Assembly: GCF_003428165.1 (NCBI RefSeq)
Contig: NZ_QLIQ01000023.1
Coordinates: forward strand, 1-48,911
DNA from: Cysteiniphilum litorale
GTDB taxonomy: Bacteria; Pseudomonadota; Gammaproteobacteria; Francisellales; Francisellaceae
Length of the DNA stretch: 48,911 nt
Direction of reading: 5' to 3'
Positions 16,255 to 25,803 of this stretch are shown here, piece by piece; the stretch's first letter is position 1, and the number at the start of each line of letters is the position of its first letter. The notes under the pieces were generated by a model, which saw only the letters and a program-made list of their open reading frames with translations, was not told where the DNA came from and did no database searches. A program made the position numbers and the translations under genes.

Positions 16255-17754
16255 ATGAGTAACGGTTACCTCTTAATGCAACTCGATTATCAAACGCTAG
16301 AGTCATTACGTCAAAATCATCCAGCATGGCGCTTATTAGCAAGTCCCCATGCTCCCTTAATTGTGAGTTTTCTTAATCGCATATTTATTGCTGAGAACGT
16401 GCGCGTTATTGCAGAAGCTGATTTAATCGAATCACTTGAGGATCAGTTATATGATTTAAGAGAGCGCTTAGGTGATGATAGTTTCCCAAAATCTGCGCGT
16501 GATTACTTAAATGACTGGGCTGCCATGGAAAAAGGTTGGCTTAGGAAGTTTTATCGTCAAGATTCAGATGAGGCTTATTTTGATCTCATGCCCGCAACAG
16601 AAAAAGCAATTGCTTGGCTATCATCACTAGGTCAGCGCAGTTTTGTTGGTACCGAATCTAGATTGTTGATGTTGTTTGACCTGCTAAAACAGATCACTCA
16701 AGGTAGTGCCGTTGATCCTGAAACCAGATTGAATGAACTCAAAAAGCAACGTGAAGCAATAGATGCTGAGATTGCCCAAGTTGTCCAAGGTAATATTACA
16801 TTATTAGATGACACCGCATTAAAAGATCGCTTTATGCAATTTAGTCAACAAGCACGAGAACTATTATCGGATTTTCGTCAAGTTGAACATAATTTTCGCT
16901 CACTGGATCGCAGTGTGCGCGAACGCATCGCACTTTGGGATGGCAAAAAAGGCGATTTACTTGCCGATATTATGGGCGAGCGTGATGCGATTGCCGATTC
17001 TGATCAAGGCACCAGTTTTCAGGCATTTTGGGACTTTCTTATGTCGCCAGCACGCCAAGAAGCATTTAGCCAGATGCTACATGAAACACTTAATTTACCC
17101 GCAATTAGTGACTTGCAACCGGATAGAAGAACACACCGCATTCATTATGACTGGTTGGAAGCAGGAGAACATACACAAAGAACAGTCGCACAATTATCCT
17201 CACAACTTCGACGATTTTTAGATGATCAGGCATGGCTTGAAAACAAGCGAATCATGGATATTATTCGCAGTATTGAATCTGCTACATTAACTGAAAAAGA
17301 CACCTTATTTAAGTCAGATATTAACAATACCTTTATGTCAATTGATGTGGCAAGTGCCAATATCGATCTACCAATGGAGCGTACACTTTACCGCCCTCCA
17401 CTTAAAGTAAAACTCAATAATGTTAAGTTAGAAGAAGGATTAGAAGAAGCTGATTCAAGTGCTCTTTTTTTACAAACCATTATTGATAAACAAGCAATAG
17501 CCCAACATATTCGTAAACATCTTCAACAAAAAACGCAGATGAGTTTATATGAATTGTGTCAGCTAAGACCATTAACACAAGGTTTAGCTGAGCTTGTTGC
17601 TTATCTAGAAATGGATAGCGATGCTTATACAGATCGCTTTAATGTGATTGTTGATGATACTAAAGAGGATGTGATTAGTTGGCAGGCTAATGTTAATGAT
17701 GAGTTGATAACAAGAACAGCGACATTACCTAGAGTGTTGTATTTAAGAAAATAA
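16255..17754 (+). CDS. jetA: Wadjet type I component JetA (DUF3375)
   Basis: Kleisin subunit of the Wadjet SMC-like complex that bridges the JetC ATPases; Wadjet recognises and eliminates small circular DNA. The 499-residue product has the DUF3375 start LESLRQNHPAWRLL followed by APLIVSFLNRIF, and the family's helical middle region. The ATG at 16255 has a weak GAGTG upstream. A second ATG seven codons in (16276) begins closer to where relatives start. It is the first gene of a four-gene operon in the canonical type I order A-B-C-D, 7 nt before jetB. MukF is the distant functional analogue. Confidence 0.9.
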   Translation: MSNGYLLMQLDYQTLESLRQNHPAWRLLASPHAPLIVSFLNRIFIAENVRVIAEADLIESLEDQLYDLRERLGDDSFPKSARDYLNDWAAMEKGWLRKFYRQDSDEAYFDLMPATEKAIAWLSSLGQRSFVGTESRLLMLFDLLKQITQGSAVDPETRLNELKKQREAIDAEIAQVVQGNITLLDDTALKDRFMQFSQQARELLSDFRQVEHNFRSLDRSVRERIALWDGKKGDLLADIMGERDAIADSDQGTSFQAFWDFLMSPARQEAFSQMLHETLNLPAISDLQPDRRTHRIHYDWLEAGEHTQRTVAQLSSQLRRFLDDQAWLENKRIMDIIRSIESATLTEKDTLFKSDINNTFMSIDVASANIDLPMERTLYRPPLKVKLNNVKLEEGLEEADSSALFLQTIIDKQAIAQHIRKHLQQKTQMSLYELCQLRPLTQGLAELVAYLEMDSDAYTDRFNVIVDDTKEDVISWQANVNDELITRTATLPRVLYLRK

Positions 17755-17761
17755 TTAAGAA

Positions 17762-18445
17762 GTGTACAGAGAAATGGCAATAGAGAGCGAACAATTAAGC
17801 TTAGACTTAGATGATATTCAAGAACAAGACAAATCTCAGACAGTTGGACTATCTGTGATTGTTATTAGCCTGTTAAAGGGCGTTATTTATCAAGATACTG
17901 ATCCAAAGCGTTGGAGCGCTTTGATTCGTTTACATGCACAAATTTGTGATTATGTCGACATTTTGGGGTTGGAACTAATCTTAGATGAAGCAGAAGGTTA
18001 TGCCTTTCTGCGCGCAAAACAAGATGAACAGCAAGAAAGTGAAATAGCTATTACTAAAAGCTCGCCAGAGTTGCGCTTGTTTGCCAGAAGACCCCTGTCA
18101 TTTGCAGTAAGTTTATTACTTGCCCTATTGCGTAAAAAGCTGGCTGAATTTGATGCTTCAGGTTCAGACACACGTTTGATATTAACAAAAGCAGAGATTG
18201 TTGAGCTATTAAAGGTGTTTTTGCCGGAATCAAGCAATGAGGCAAAACTCACCGACCAAATTGAAAAGCATATCAACAAAGTAGTTGAACTGGGCTTTCT
18301 TTATAAACTCAAGCAAAGCACTCAAGCAACTGAAGCACGTTATGAGGTCAAGCGTATTATTAAGGCGTTTGTCGACGCACAATGGTTGGCAGAGTTTGAG
18401 TATAAACTTGCTGAATACAAGCAATATTTACAGGATAAGAAATAA
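17762..18445 (+). CDS. jetB: Wadjet type I component JetB (DUF4194)
   Basis: KITE-type subunit that binds the JetA kleisin, comparable to MukE. The 227-residue protein has the DUF4194 arrangement: an N-terminal segment around [16 protein letters not shown], a central winged-helix region with [22 protein letters not shown], and a C-terminal helix pair. The open frame begins at a GTG (17762); an ATG four codons later (17774) is an equally good start, and neither has a strong ribosome binding site. Its stop overlaps the jetC start by one base (TAATG). Assignment is supported by its position between jetA and jetC. Confidence 0.87.
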   Translation: MYREMAIESEQLSLDLDDIQEQDKSQTVGLSVIVISLLKGVIYQDTDPKRWSALIRLHAQICDYVDILGLELILDEAEGYAFLRAKQDEQQESEIAITKSSPELRLFARRPLSFAVSLLLALLRKKLAEFDASGSDTRLILTKAEIVELLKVFLPESSNEAKLTDQIEKHINKVVELGFLYKLKQSTQATEARYEVKRIIKAFVDAQWLAEFEYKLAEYKQYLQDKK

Positions 18446-21400
18446 TGGCTGAACAGTTGAACTTAGAAACGATCGAAAACTTTGACGATTTGGAAGATGT
18501 TCGCTTAAGTGGATTTCGTTTGGAAAGACTTGAAGTCTATAACTGGGGCACCTTTGATAAGCAAGTGTGGCGTTTGCAGTTAGATGGTAGAAATGGGCTA
18601 TTAACCGGAGATATCGGTTCTGGCAAATCAACCTTAGTTGACGCTGTGACAACGCTATTAGTGCCAGCGCAACGCATTGCATACAATAAAGCTGCTGGCG
18701 CTGATACCAAAGAACGCTCGCTAAGATCTTATGTTTTGGGACATTATAAATCAGAGCGCAATGATCTAAGTGGCAAAGCAAAGCCTGTCGCTTTGCGTGA
18801 TCACAATAATTATTCAGTAATTTTGGGTGTTTTTCGCAACAAGGGATTTAACCAAGTCATTACCTTAGCTCAAGTCTTTTGGATGAAAGATATTCAAGGT
18901 CAACCTGAGCGGTTTTTTGTCGGCGCTGAAGCCGAGCTATCAATTGCTCAAGACTTCAGTCGTTTTGGTACCGAGATAACGAAGCTTAAGAAGCGATTAA
19001 GAGATGAAGGTCATGAGCTCATGGAGCGCTTCCCACAATATAGCGCATGGTTTCGCCGTCGTTTTGGGATTGATAATGAACAGGCACTAGATCTATTTCA
19101 TCAAACTGTTTCAATGAAATCTGTTGGGAATCTTACAGAATTTGTGCGCCAACATATGTTAGAGCCATTTGAAGTTGATCAACGTATCAAAGCATTGATC
19201 GACCACTTTGACGACTTAAATCATGCTCATAGTGCGGTACTCAAAGCCAAGCATCAAATTGAGTTATTGGTGCCGCTGACGGATAATTGCCAGCAATTTA
19301 CTCAGCAAGTTGAAACGATTGATCTTTTGAAATCTTGCCGAGATGCATTAAAGCCATTTTTTTGGACACACAAAAAGACACTTGCTGAAAAGCGTCTTGA
19401 TAATATACAAGTTGAGCTAAATCGCGCCCATGCCAAAATAGAGCGATTAACAACTCAAATTCAACAAAATAGGGAAGATGAGGCTAATCTAAAACAGCAA
19501 ATTGCCGAAAATGGTGGCAATCGTATTGAGCATTTGAAGCAAGAAATTCTACGAGCCAATGAACTTTGTCAAAATAGACAAAGCAAATATGAACGTTTTA
19601 AATCATTATTGGCTTTGCTTGAATTAAGTCCAGTTGACGATGAAGCAGCCTTTATTACACTAAGAGACCAACTCTCATTGCAGCAAGAAGCAATGCTAAA
19701 TCAGCAAGCTCATTTAAGTAATGACCTCAAAGAAACAGAGTTTTCTTTTTTACGGATAAAAGAGCAGTATCAAACGCTAGAAAAAGACATTAATCACCTA
19801 AAAAAACGAACGAGTAACATTGATCAAGCACAAATCAATATTCGCAGTGATATCTGTAAAGCGTTGAATTTAAATGAAGAAGATCTTCCCTTTGTTGGCG
19901 AACTTCTACAAGTCAGAGAAAATGAAAAGTCATGGCAAGGTGCCATCGAGCGTGTGATGCGTAACTTTGGCTTGTCATTATTGGTTCCTGAAGCACATTA
20001 TGCCGCAGTCGCTAATTGGGTTGACCAAACACATTTAAAAGGGCGTATTGTATATTATCGGGTACGTGAGCGCAGCACCACTAACTCCTATTCCCTACAT
20101 CCGGATTCATTAGTACACAAACTGTCGATCAAATCAGACTCACCGTTTTATATCTGGCTTGAAAATGAGTTAATGCATCGTTTTGACTTAGCCTGCTGCG
20201 ACACACAAGAGCAGTTCAGACGTGAGAAAAAAGCGATCACACAAAATGGTCAAACTAAAGGCGGTAATGAGCGCCATGAGAAAGATGATCGTTTTGCATT
20301 AGCTGATCAAAGTCGCTATGTCCTTGGTTGGAGCAATAAACAAAAGATTCAAGCACTCGAATCTAAAAAAAGAATACTTGAAACCGAAATGGCTGATTTT
20401 GCTTTAGAAATTAGCAACTTCAAAAAAGATGAAAAAGCATTGCTCAATAGCTTAAATGCGTTAAGTAAGCTAGAAGAATATCAGCGTTTTTCAGAGCTTG
20501 ACTTTAAACCTGTTGCCTTAAAAGTCGATGCATTAAGTGATGAATTAAAGGCACTAGAATCCGCCTCTGATTTGTTAAAGATGCTCTCACAAAAGCTTGA
20601 ACAAACAGAAAATACACGAATTGAAATGGAGCAAAAGCTTGATCAAGAGAAAGACTCTCGCTCCAAAGCTGAACAAAAGCAAGCTGACATCAATGATCTT
20701 AAGCAAATAATTGATGAATTTTTAGCACAAGAAGATAGCCAACAAGCAAGTGTTTATTTTGAACAAGTAGAACTGCTACGCGTTGAAGCCTTTGCTGAAC
20801 ATAATTTGACGCTTGAGTCATGTGATAATAAAGAACAGGAACTCAGAGGCTATTTGCAGAAAAAGATTGATAATGAAAGTCGCAAATTAAGTTTACTACA
20901 AGAGAAAATTATCAAAGCGATGAGCCATTATAAAAATGTCTATCCATTGGAGACACAAGAGGTTGATGCAAGCGTTGAGGCACATCATGAATATCAGGCT
21001 ATGCTTGATAATTTGCAAGCGGATGACTTGCCGCGCTTTGAGGCCAGATTTAAAGAGCTTTTAAATGAAAATACCATTCGTGAAATTGCCAACTTTCAGT
21101 CACAGCTTAATCGTGAACGTGAAACAATTAAAGAGCGTATTACGCAGATCAATAACTCCTTAGGGCAGATCGATTATAATCCTGGGCGTTATATTCTATT
21201 AGAAGCGTCTGTAACACAAGATGCAGATATTCGTAATTTCCAGAGTGAGCTGCGCGCTTGTACTGAAGGAAGCCTCACAGGCTCTGATGATACACAATAT
21301 TCCGAGGCAAAATATTTACAGGTTAAGCAGATTATTGAGCGTTTTCGTGGACGAGAGGGCTTGAGTGATCAAGACAAGCGTTGGAGCGCTAAAGTCACCG

Positions 21401-21849
21401 ATGTACGTAATTGGTTTAACTTCTCAGCATCAGAGCGTTGGCACGAAGATGATACTGAGTTTGAACATTACTCTGACTCAGGCGGTAAATCAGGTGGACA
21501 AAAAGAAAAACTAGCCTACACCATTCTTGCTGCAAGTTTAGCCTATCAATTTGGCTTGGAATGGACAAATACGAGATCGCGAACCTTTCGCTTTGTGGTT
21601 ATTGATGAGGCATTTGGCCGTGGCTCTGATGAGTCAGCGCAATATGGTTTGACGTTATTTAAAAAGCTCAATTTGCAGCTGCTTATTGTCACACCACTCC
21701 AAAAGATTCATATTATTGAACCACATGTGTCAAATGTTGGTTTTGTGCATAATGAAGGTGGCAAATCTTCCAAAGTGCGTAATCTAAGTATTCGTGAATA
21801 TCAAGAAGAAAAAGCCAAAGTGCTTGCCTTAGAAGATACTGTGACTTAA
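18445..21849 (+). CDS. jetC: Wadjet type I component JetC (SMC/SbcC-like ATPase)
   Basis: Motor subunit: an ABC-type ATPase with long coiled coils that extrudes DNA loops. Walker [10 protein letters not shown] lies at residues 55-63. The signature segment [14 protein letters not shown] starts near 1013, and Walker [15 protein letters not shown] starts near 1051. Between them are extended heptad-rich helices on both sides of a globular hinge-like segment around residues 480-640. At 1134 residues it has normal JetC/MukB-like proportions and no frameshift. The AGGA ribosome binding site lies at the end of jetB. The jetD ATG follows its stop codon directly. Confidence 0.93.
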   Translation: MAEQLNLETIENFDDLEDVRLSGFRLERLEVYNWGTFDKQVWRLQLDGRNGLLTGDIGSGKSTLVDAVTTLLVPAQRIAYNKAAGADTKERSLRSYVLGHYKSERNDLSGKAKPVALRDHNNYSVILGVFRNKGFNQVITLAQVFWMKDIQGQPERFFVGAEAELSIAQDFSRFGTEITKLKKRLRDEGHELMERFPQYSAWFRRRFGIDNEQALDLFHQTVSMKSVGNLTEFVRQHMLEPFEVDQRIKALIDHFDDLNHAHSAVLKAKHQIELLVPLTDNCQQFTQQVETIDLLKSCRDALKPFFWTHKKTLAEKRLDNIQVELNRAHAKIERLTTQIQQNREDEANLKQQIAENGGNRIEHLKQEILRANELCQNRQSKYERFKSLLALLELSPVDDEAAFITLRDQLSLQQEAMLNQQAHLSNDLKETEFSFLRIKEQYQTLEKDINHLKKRTSNIDQAQINIRSDICKALNLNEEDLPFVGELLQVRENEKSWQGAIERVMRNFGLSLLVPEAHYAAVANWVDQTHLKGRIVYYRVRERSTTNSYSLHPDSLVHKLSIKSDSPFYIWLENELMHRFDLACCDTQEQFRREKKAITQNGQTKGGNERHEKDDRFALADQSRYVLGWSNKQKIQALESKKRILETEMADFALEISNFKKDEKALLNSLNALSKLEEYQRFSELDFKPVALKVDALSDELKALESASDLLKMLSQKLEQTENTRIEMEQKLDQEKDSRSKAEQKQADINDLKQIIDEFLAQEDSQQASVYFEQVELLRVEAFAEHNLTLESCDNKEQELRGYLQKKIDNESRKLSLLQEKIIKAMSHYKNVYPLETQEVDASVEAHHEYQAMLDNLQADDLPRFEARFKELLNENTIREIANFQSQLNRERETIKERITQINNSLGQIDYNPGRYILLEASVTQDADIRNFQSELRACTEGSLTGSDDTQYSEAKYLQVKQIIERFRGREGLSDQDKRWSAKVTDVRNWFNFSASERWHEDDTEFEHYSDSGGKSGGQKEKLAYTILAASLAYQFGLEWTNTRSRTFRFVVIDEAFGRGSDESAQYGLTLFKKLNLQLLIVTPLQKIHIIEPHVSNVGFVHNEGGKSSKVRNLSIREYQEEKAKVLALEDTVT

Positions 21850-23046
21850 ATGCAGTGGACAACACCTAAATGCTTGCGAAAGGAAGCTCTAAAACTATGG
21901 AATAGCGGTGCATTACTTAGAAGTATATTAGCTGATGAAAGCTACTTTCCAAAACGCTTAAGCTTTAAAAAGCCTAACACCCAAGAGCTGGTAGATCGCT
22001 TTGATGAGGTGAGAAAATGGATTGCTGAAATCAAAGCACATCACTACCCCGACATTGATTTTAAGACGATTAATCATCGCATATTGGGCGAAAATACCAT
22101 CCCTTGTGGTGCATCGATTCCTGATCTTGAAAGTGCTGTCAAATGGCTAGGAAAATTTCAAGCGTATCAACAATTTAGCAAAATGATTACATATACACGT
22201 CAGTTTCAACCAGAGCTTTTGCTATGGCTTGAAAAATATCCGTTAAAGGCATTGGAGATTGCAGATGACTGGTCTCGCCTACTTAAAGTAATCGATTGGT
22301 TAAAGAAAAATCCTAATCCAAATATTTATCTTAGACAGGTCGATATTGCAACAGTTGACACTAAGTTTATTGAACGTAACAAGGCACTATTGGTACAGAT
22401 GCTGCCATTAGTCCTTACTGAGAGAGATTTATCACTACTCAATAGTCGTAACTTTGAAAAGCAATTGGGATTTAAAACCAAACCCTTATTCGTGCGCTTT
22501 CGATTATTGGATCAACAGTTACAGTTTATCTTGGGTAAACAGCAGGATTTCACTTTAGCAGATAATGATTTTAAGGAACTGATATCTTTACCACAAATAC
22601 AGCACAGCTTAAAAAATGTTTTTATCACTGAGAATGAAATCAATTTCTTATCTTTTCCTCAATTGACCAATAGTATGGTTATATTTGGTGCAGGGTATGG
22701 TTTTGACCACCTTGCAAAAGTCTCCTGGTTAAATGACATGAATATCTACTATTGGGGAGATATTGATACGCACGGTTTTGCCATTTTAGATCAATTGCGT
22801 GCAAAATTCCCCAAAGTTAAAAGCCTATTAATGGATCAAGAAACCCTATTGGCACATAGCGAATTTTGGGGTGTTGAGCCAAAGCCTGAGCATCGCAAAT
22901 TACTGCGTCTAACAGTTGATGAAGAGCATTTATATCAACAACTTGTTGGAAATACCTATACTCAAAACTTACGTTTAGAACAAGAAAAAATTAGCTATAG
23001 CTCGGTTATGCATGCAATAGCCAGACTAAGTAATGGGAGTCAATAA
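21850..23046 (+). CDS. jetD: Wadjet type I component JetD (DUF3322/DUF2220, TOPRIM nuclease)
   Basis: Nuclease subunit that cleaves the plasmid once JetABC has extruded it. The 398-residue protein has an N-terminal DUF3322 region and a C-terminal TOPRIM-like DUF2220 domain. The TOPRIM glutamate motif is ITENEINFL (E261 or E263), and the acidic pair is in YYWGDIDTHGF (D304 and D306). A late acidic segment RLEQEKI completes the site. All expected metal-binding residues appear present, so cleavage activity is likely retained. It abuts jetC with no gap and ends the operon. The next 178 nt hold no clear terminator. Confidence 0.92.
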   Translation: MQWTTPKCLRKEALKLWNSGALLRSILADESYFPKRLSFKKPNTQELVDRFDEVRKWIAEIKAHHYPDIDFKTINHRILGENTIPCGASIPDLESAVKWLGKFQAYQQFSKMITYTRQFQPELLLWLEKYPLKALEIADDWSRLLKVIDWLKKNPNPNIYLRQVDIATVDTKFIERNKALLVQMLPLVLTERDLSLLNSRNFEKQLGFKTKPLFVRFRLLDQQLQFILGKQQDFTLADNDFKELISLPQIQHSLKNVFITENEINFLSFPQLTNSMVIFGAGYGFDHLAKVSWLNDMNIYYWGDIDTHGFAILDQLRAKFPKVKSLLMDQETLLAHSEFWGVEPKPEHRKLLRLTVDEEHLYQQLVGNTYTQNLRLEQEKISYSSVMHAIARLSNGSQ

Positions 23047-23132
23047 ATGTCACGAATACATTCATCAGAGTCAAAACAAAAAGCTTATAAAAGCGCTCAT
23101 GATTAGTTTTTCTGTTTCTTAATGCGATGTGT

Positions 23133-23161
23133 TTGTCTTTAACCCTTAAAGCCATTACAAT
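23133..23161 (+). promoter_or_regulatory. Predicted promoter of the aminoarabinose-like operon, palindrome in spacer
   Basis: TTGTCT (23133-23138), a 17-nt spacer and TACAAT (23156-23161) make a plausible sigma70 promoter. The overlapping CTTTAA-CCC-TTAAAG palindrome (23137-23151) is a candidate operator. I see no PmrA-like CTTAAT direct repeat. A 19-codon ORF directly after jetD (from 23047) is probably meaningless. Confidence 0.35.
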
Positions 23162-23224
23162 GCTAGCCTATTGAATGTGGTTTGGACTTGAATTTTTATT
23201 TAAGTCATAAGAGGGTAATAAAAA

Positions 23225-23596
23225 ATGACCGTTGTTGTATGGAGTCTATTGTTGTTTGGTGTGCTTTTAAACGCCTCAGCGCAACTGTTTTTAAAGTTTG
23301 GTATGGATCGCATTGGTGAGTTTAGCTTCACCCTTGCCAATATTTGGCCAATTGGCTGGAAGGTCGCAACGAATTATTTCGTCATTCTAGGGCTTATGTG
23401 TTACGTCATCAGTGTTGTCGTGTGGCTGATGGTGCTATCACGCGTGCCTGTTGGTTTAGCCTACCCAATGGTGTCTATCGGTTATATTGTCACCGCAATT
23501 GCCGGTTATTTTTTATTGGGGGAAACCCTTACTGCAACACGTGTTGCCGGAATTTTTGTGATTATTTTAGGCGTTTATTTGGTTGCAAAACCATAA
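23225..23596 (+). CDS. Small multidrug resistance-fold membrane protein, ArnE/ArnF-like flippase subunit
   Basis: A 123-residue protein with four predicted membrane helices of the SMR/EamA type, with the polar helix-1 motif LNASAQLFLKFG and the helix-4 signature RVAGIFVIILGVYLV. As first gene of an operon with ArnB-, ArnC- and ArnA-like enzymes it most likely flips an undecaprenyl-phosphate-linked amino sugar to the periplasm, as the ArnE-ArnF pair does. Only one such gene is present here, so it would need to work as a homodimer or with a partner elsewhere. A general SMR drug exporter is the alternative, but context disfavours it. Confidence 0.65.
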   Translation: MTVVVWSLLLFGVLLNASAQLFLKFGMDRIGEFSFTLANIWPIGWKVATNYFVILGLMCYVISVVVWLMVLSRVPVGLAYPMVSIGYIVTAIAGYFLLGETLTATRVAGIFVIILGVYLVAKP

Positions 23597-23627
23597 ATCA
23601 ACATCAATCAGTAATAGAGACAAATAA

Positions 23628-24782
23628 ATGAGAGATACATTTTTACCTTTTGCCAAACCAAGCATTTCAGAAGATGCGATTGCCGACGTTGTTGAGAGCT
23701 TGCGCTCTGGCTGGTTAACAACAGGACCAAAGCTTAAGAAGTTTGAAAGCATGCTTCAAGAATACCATAACGCACCACATGCCTTATGCTTAAATTCTGC
23801 AACTGCCGGATTGCATTTAGCTTTATTGGCACTTGATTTAAAGCCAGAAGACGAAGTGATCACGACACCGATGACTTTTGCTGCCACTTTAAATGTCATT
23901 GAAATTGTTGGTGCCAAAGTTAAACTTGTTGATGTTGAACGTGACACTTACAATATTGATGTTACAAAAATTGAAGCAGCAATCACACCTAACACAAAGG
24001 TAATTATGCCGGTGCATTTTGCTGGCTTACCCGTGGATTTGGATCCTATTTATGCATTAGCTCAAAAATACAATCTCACTGTGATTGAAGATGCAGCGCA
24101 TTCGATTGGTGCTGAGTATAAAGGCAAAAAACTAGGCACCTTTGGTGATATGCAAGTCTTTAGTTTTCATCCGAATAAAAACATGACCACTGGCGAAGGT
24201 GGATGTGTCGTGACACGTGATGATGCGATCGCTAAACATATTTCCTTAACACGTTTTCATGGCATGGATCGTGAAGCATGGAATCGCTTTGGCAAAGAAG
24301 GTAGTGCGCACTATCAGATCGTTTACCCTGGTTTTAAATATAACATGATGGATTTGCAAGCAGCACTTGGTATACACCAGCTACCTGCTTTAGACGGTTT
24401 CATTGAAAAGCGCACGCAATTAGCAAAGCGTTATTATGAAAAGCTTGCAAACTTTAACGCACTCATTCTGCCAAAAGCACCACAGTTTGAGCACAAGCAT
24501 GCATGGCATTTGTTTGCGCCAACCTTAAATACACAGGTTGTTAAAATCACGCGCGATGAGCTGATGACTCAGTTAAAACAGCATAATATCGGCTGTGGTG
24601 TGCATTATGAAGCCGCACATTTATACCCTTATTACGCCAATAAATATGGCTTTAAAAAAGGTGATTTTCCAAACGCCGAGGAAATTGGCGCTAATGTGAT
24701 TAGCTTGCCTCTTTTCCCAGATATGACCTTTGCTGAACAAGACGATGTGCTTGACGCACTCAACAAAATACTAAGAGCTTAA
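23628..24782 (+). CDS. arnB: DegT/DnrJ/EryC1-family aminotransferase, ArnB-like
   Basis: PLP-dependent sugar aminotransferase of 384 residues. The N-terminus FLPFAKPSISED, then ESLRSGWLTTGPK, is very like ArnB. The PLP-binding aspartate region is IEDAAHSIG (residues 153-161), and the catalytic lysine is K184 in SFHPNKNMTTGEGG. ArnB converts UDP-4-keto-pentose to UDP-4-amino-4-deoxy-L-arabinose using glutamate. PseC or other DegT enzymes use related substrates, but the ArnC- and ArnA-type neighbours favour aminoarabinose. It is preceded by the SMR gene (31 nt) and followed by the glycosyltransferase (9 nt). Confidence 0.78.
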   Translation: MRDTFLPFAKPSISEDAIADVVESLRSGWLTTGPKLKKFESMLQEYHNAPHALCLNSATAGLHLALLALDLKPEDEVITTPMTFAATLNVIEIVGAKVKLVDVERDTYNIDVTKIEAAITPNTKVIMPVHFAGLPVDLDPIYALAQKYNLTVIEDAAHSIGAEYKGKKLGTFGDMQVFSFHPNKNMTTGEGGCVVTRDDAIAKHISLTRFHGMDREAWNRFGKEGSAHYQIVYPGFKYNMMDLQAALGIHQLPALDGFIEKRTQLAKRYYEKLANFNALILPKAPQFEHKHAWHLFAPTLNTQVVKITRDELMTQLKQHNIGCGVHYEAAHLYPYYANKYGFKKGDFPNAEEIGANVISLPLFPDMTFAEQDDVLDALNKILRA

Positions 24783-24791
24783 GGAGCTAAT

Positions 24792-25790
24792 ATGACTAAG
24801 CCTTATTTAAGTGTGGTAATTCCAATATACAACGAAGAGGAGGTGTTACCTACGCTTTTTGGACGCCTTTTCCCGGCACTTGATGCCATTAACAAACCCT
24901 ATGAAGTCATCTTTACCAATGATGGCAGTAAAGATAAATCCATCGAGCTATTGCGTGAGATGCATGACAAGCGTCCAAATGAAGTTAAGGTAATTAACTT
25001 TAATCGCAACTTTGGACAACATATGGCGATTATGGCAGGCTTTGAGCATGTTGATGGCGAAGTGATCGTAACCATGGACGCTGATCTACAGAACTATCCA
25101 GAAGATATTCCACTATTGTTAGAGAAAATCGAGCAAGGTCACGATGTAGTTGGTGGCTATCGCATGGATCGCCAAGATAAAAAATGGCGTTTATTTGTCT
25201 CCAAATTACATAATTCATTGCGTTTAAAGTTAACCGGCATTGATATGGTTGATGAGGGTTGTATGCTTAGAGCCTACACGCGTGACGTGATTGATCGCGT
25301 TGTTGCTACCGGTGAGAACTCAACCTTTTTACCTGCACTAGCACATAGCTTTTCATCAAATCCAACCGATGTTGGTGTGCGCCATGCCGCACGTGAAGAA
25401 GGGACTTCAAGCTATAACTTGTATAAGTTAATTCGTTATAATTTTGACTTCTTTGCCAACTTCTCAAAAGCACCTCTTGAGTTCTTTACAATGACTGGCT
25501 TAATCGTGTCATTTTTGAGTATCTTGTTGTTTATTTATTTGATTGTTAAACGTCTTGCCTTTGGTCCTGATGCCGATGGCGTATTTACACTTTTTGCGAT
25601 CATGTATTTCCTCATTGGCATGCTGTTAATGGGACTTGGTATCGTTGGCGAATATATCGGACGGATTTATGAAGAAGTACGTAAACGCCCACGATTTATT
25701 ATCAAAGACTACATAACAACGACTGAATCAAAAGATAAGCCGCACGCTAAAAAAACTGAACAAAGTGAAAACACAAAAGAAAGTGAATAA
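24792..25790 (+). CDS. arnC: ArnC-like undecaprenyl-phosphate glycosyltransferase (GT2)
   Basis: Membrane GT2 enzyme that loads an amino sugar onto undecaprenyl phosphate. The 332-residue product has a GT-A domain starting LSVVIPIYNEEEVLP, the metal-binding DAD at residues 96-98, and the GCMLRAYTRDVID segment characteristic of ArnC. Two C-terminal membrane helices (about 237-258 and 268-292) come before IGRIYEEVRKRPRFI. The lysine-rich tail after residue 310 is extra. Francisella FlmF-type transferases share the fold and use other donors, so the sugar is inferred from the neighbouring enzymes. Its 3-prime end overlaps the longest possible frame of the next gene. Confidence 0.78.
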   Translation: MTKPYLSVVIPIYNEEEVLPTLFGRLFPALDAINKPYEVIFTNDGSKDKSIELLREMHDKRPNEVKVINFNRNFGQHMAIMAGFEHVDGEVIVTMDADLQNYPEDIPLLLEKIEQGHDVVGGYRMDRQDKKWRLFVSKLHNSLRLKLTGIDMVDEGCMLRAYTRDVIDRVVATGENSTFLPALAHSFSSNPTDVGVRHAAREEGTSSYNLYKLIRYNFDFFANFSKAPLEFFTMTGLIVSFLSILLFIYLIVKRLAFGPDADGVFTLFAIMYFLIGMLLMGLGIVGEYIGRIYEEVRKRPRFIIKDYITTTESKDKPHAKKTEQSENTKESE

Positions 25791-25803
25791 AAAAGGTAAC
25801 AAT

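Noticed and set aside
15738-23046. CBS-domain protein as a fifth Wadjet component
   Set aside because: Known type I Wadjet operons contain four genes, and a palindrome and 76-nt gap separate the CBS gene from jetA. Kept as a neighbour only.
23047-23106. 19-codon ORF immediately after the jetD stop codon
   Set aside because: No ribosome binding site of its own, serine/lysine-rich and featureless. Adjacency to jetD is likely accidental.
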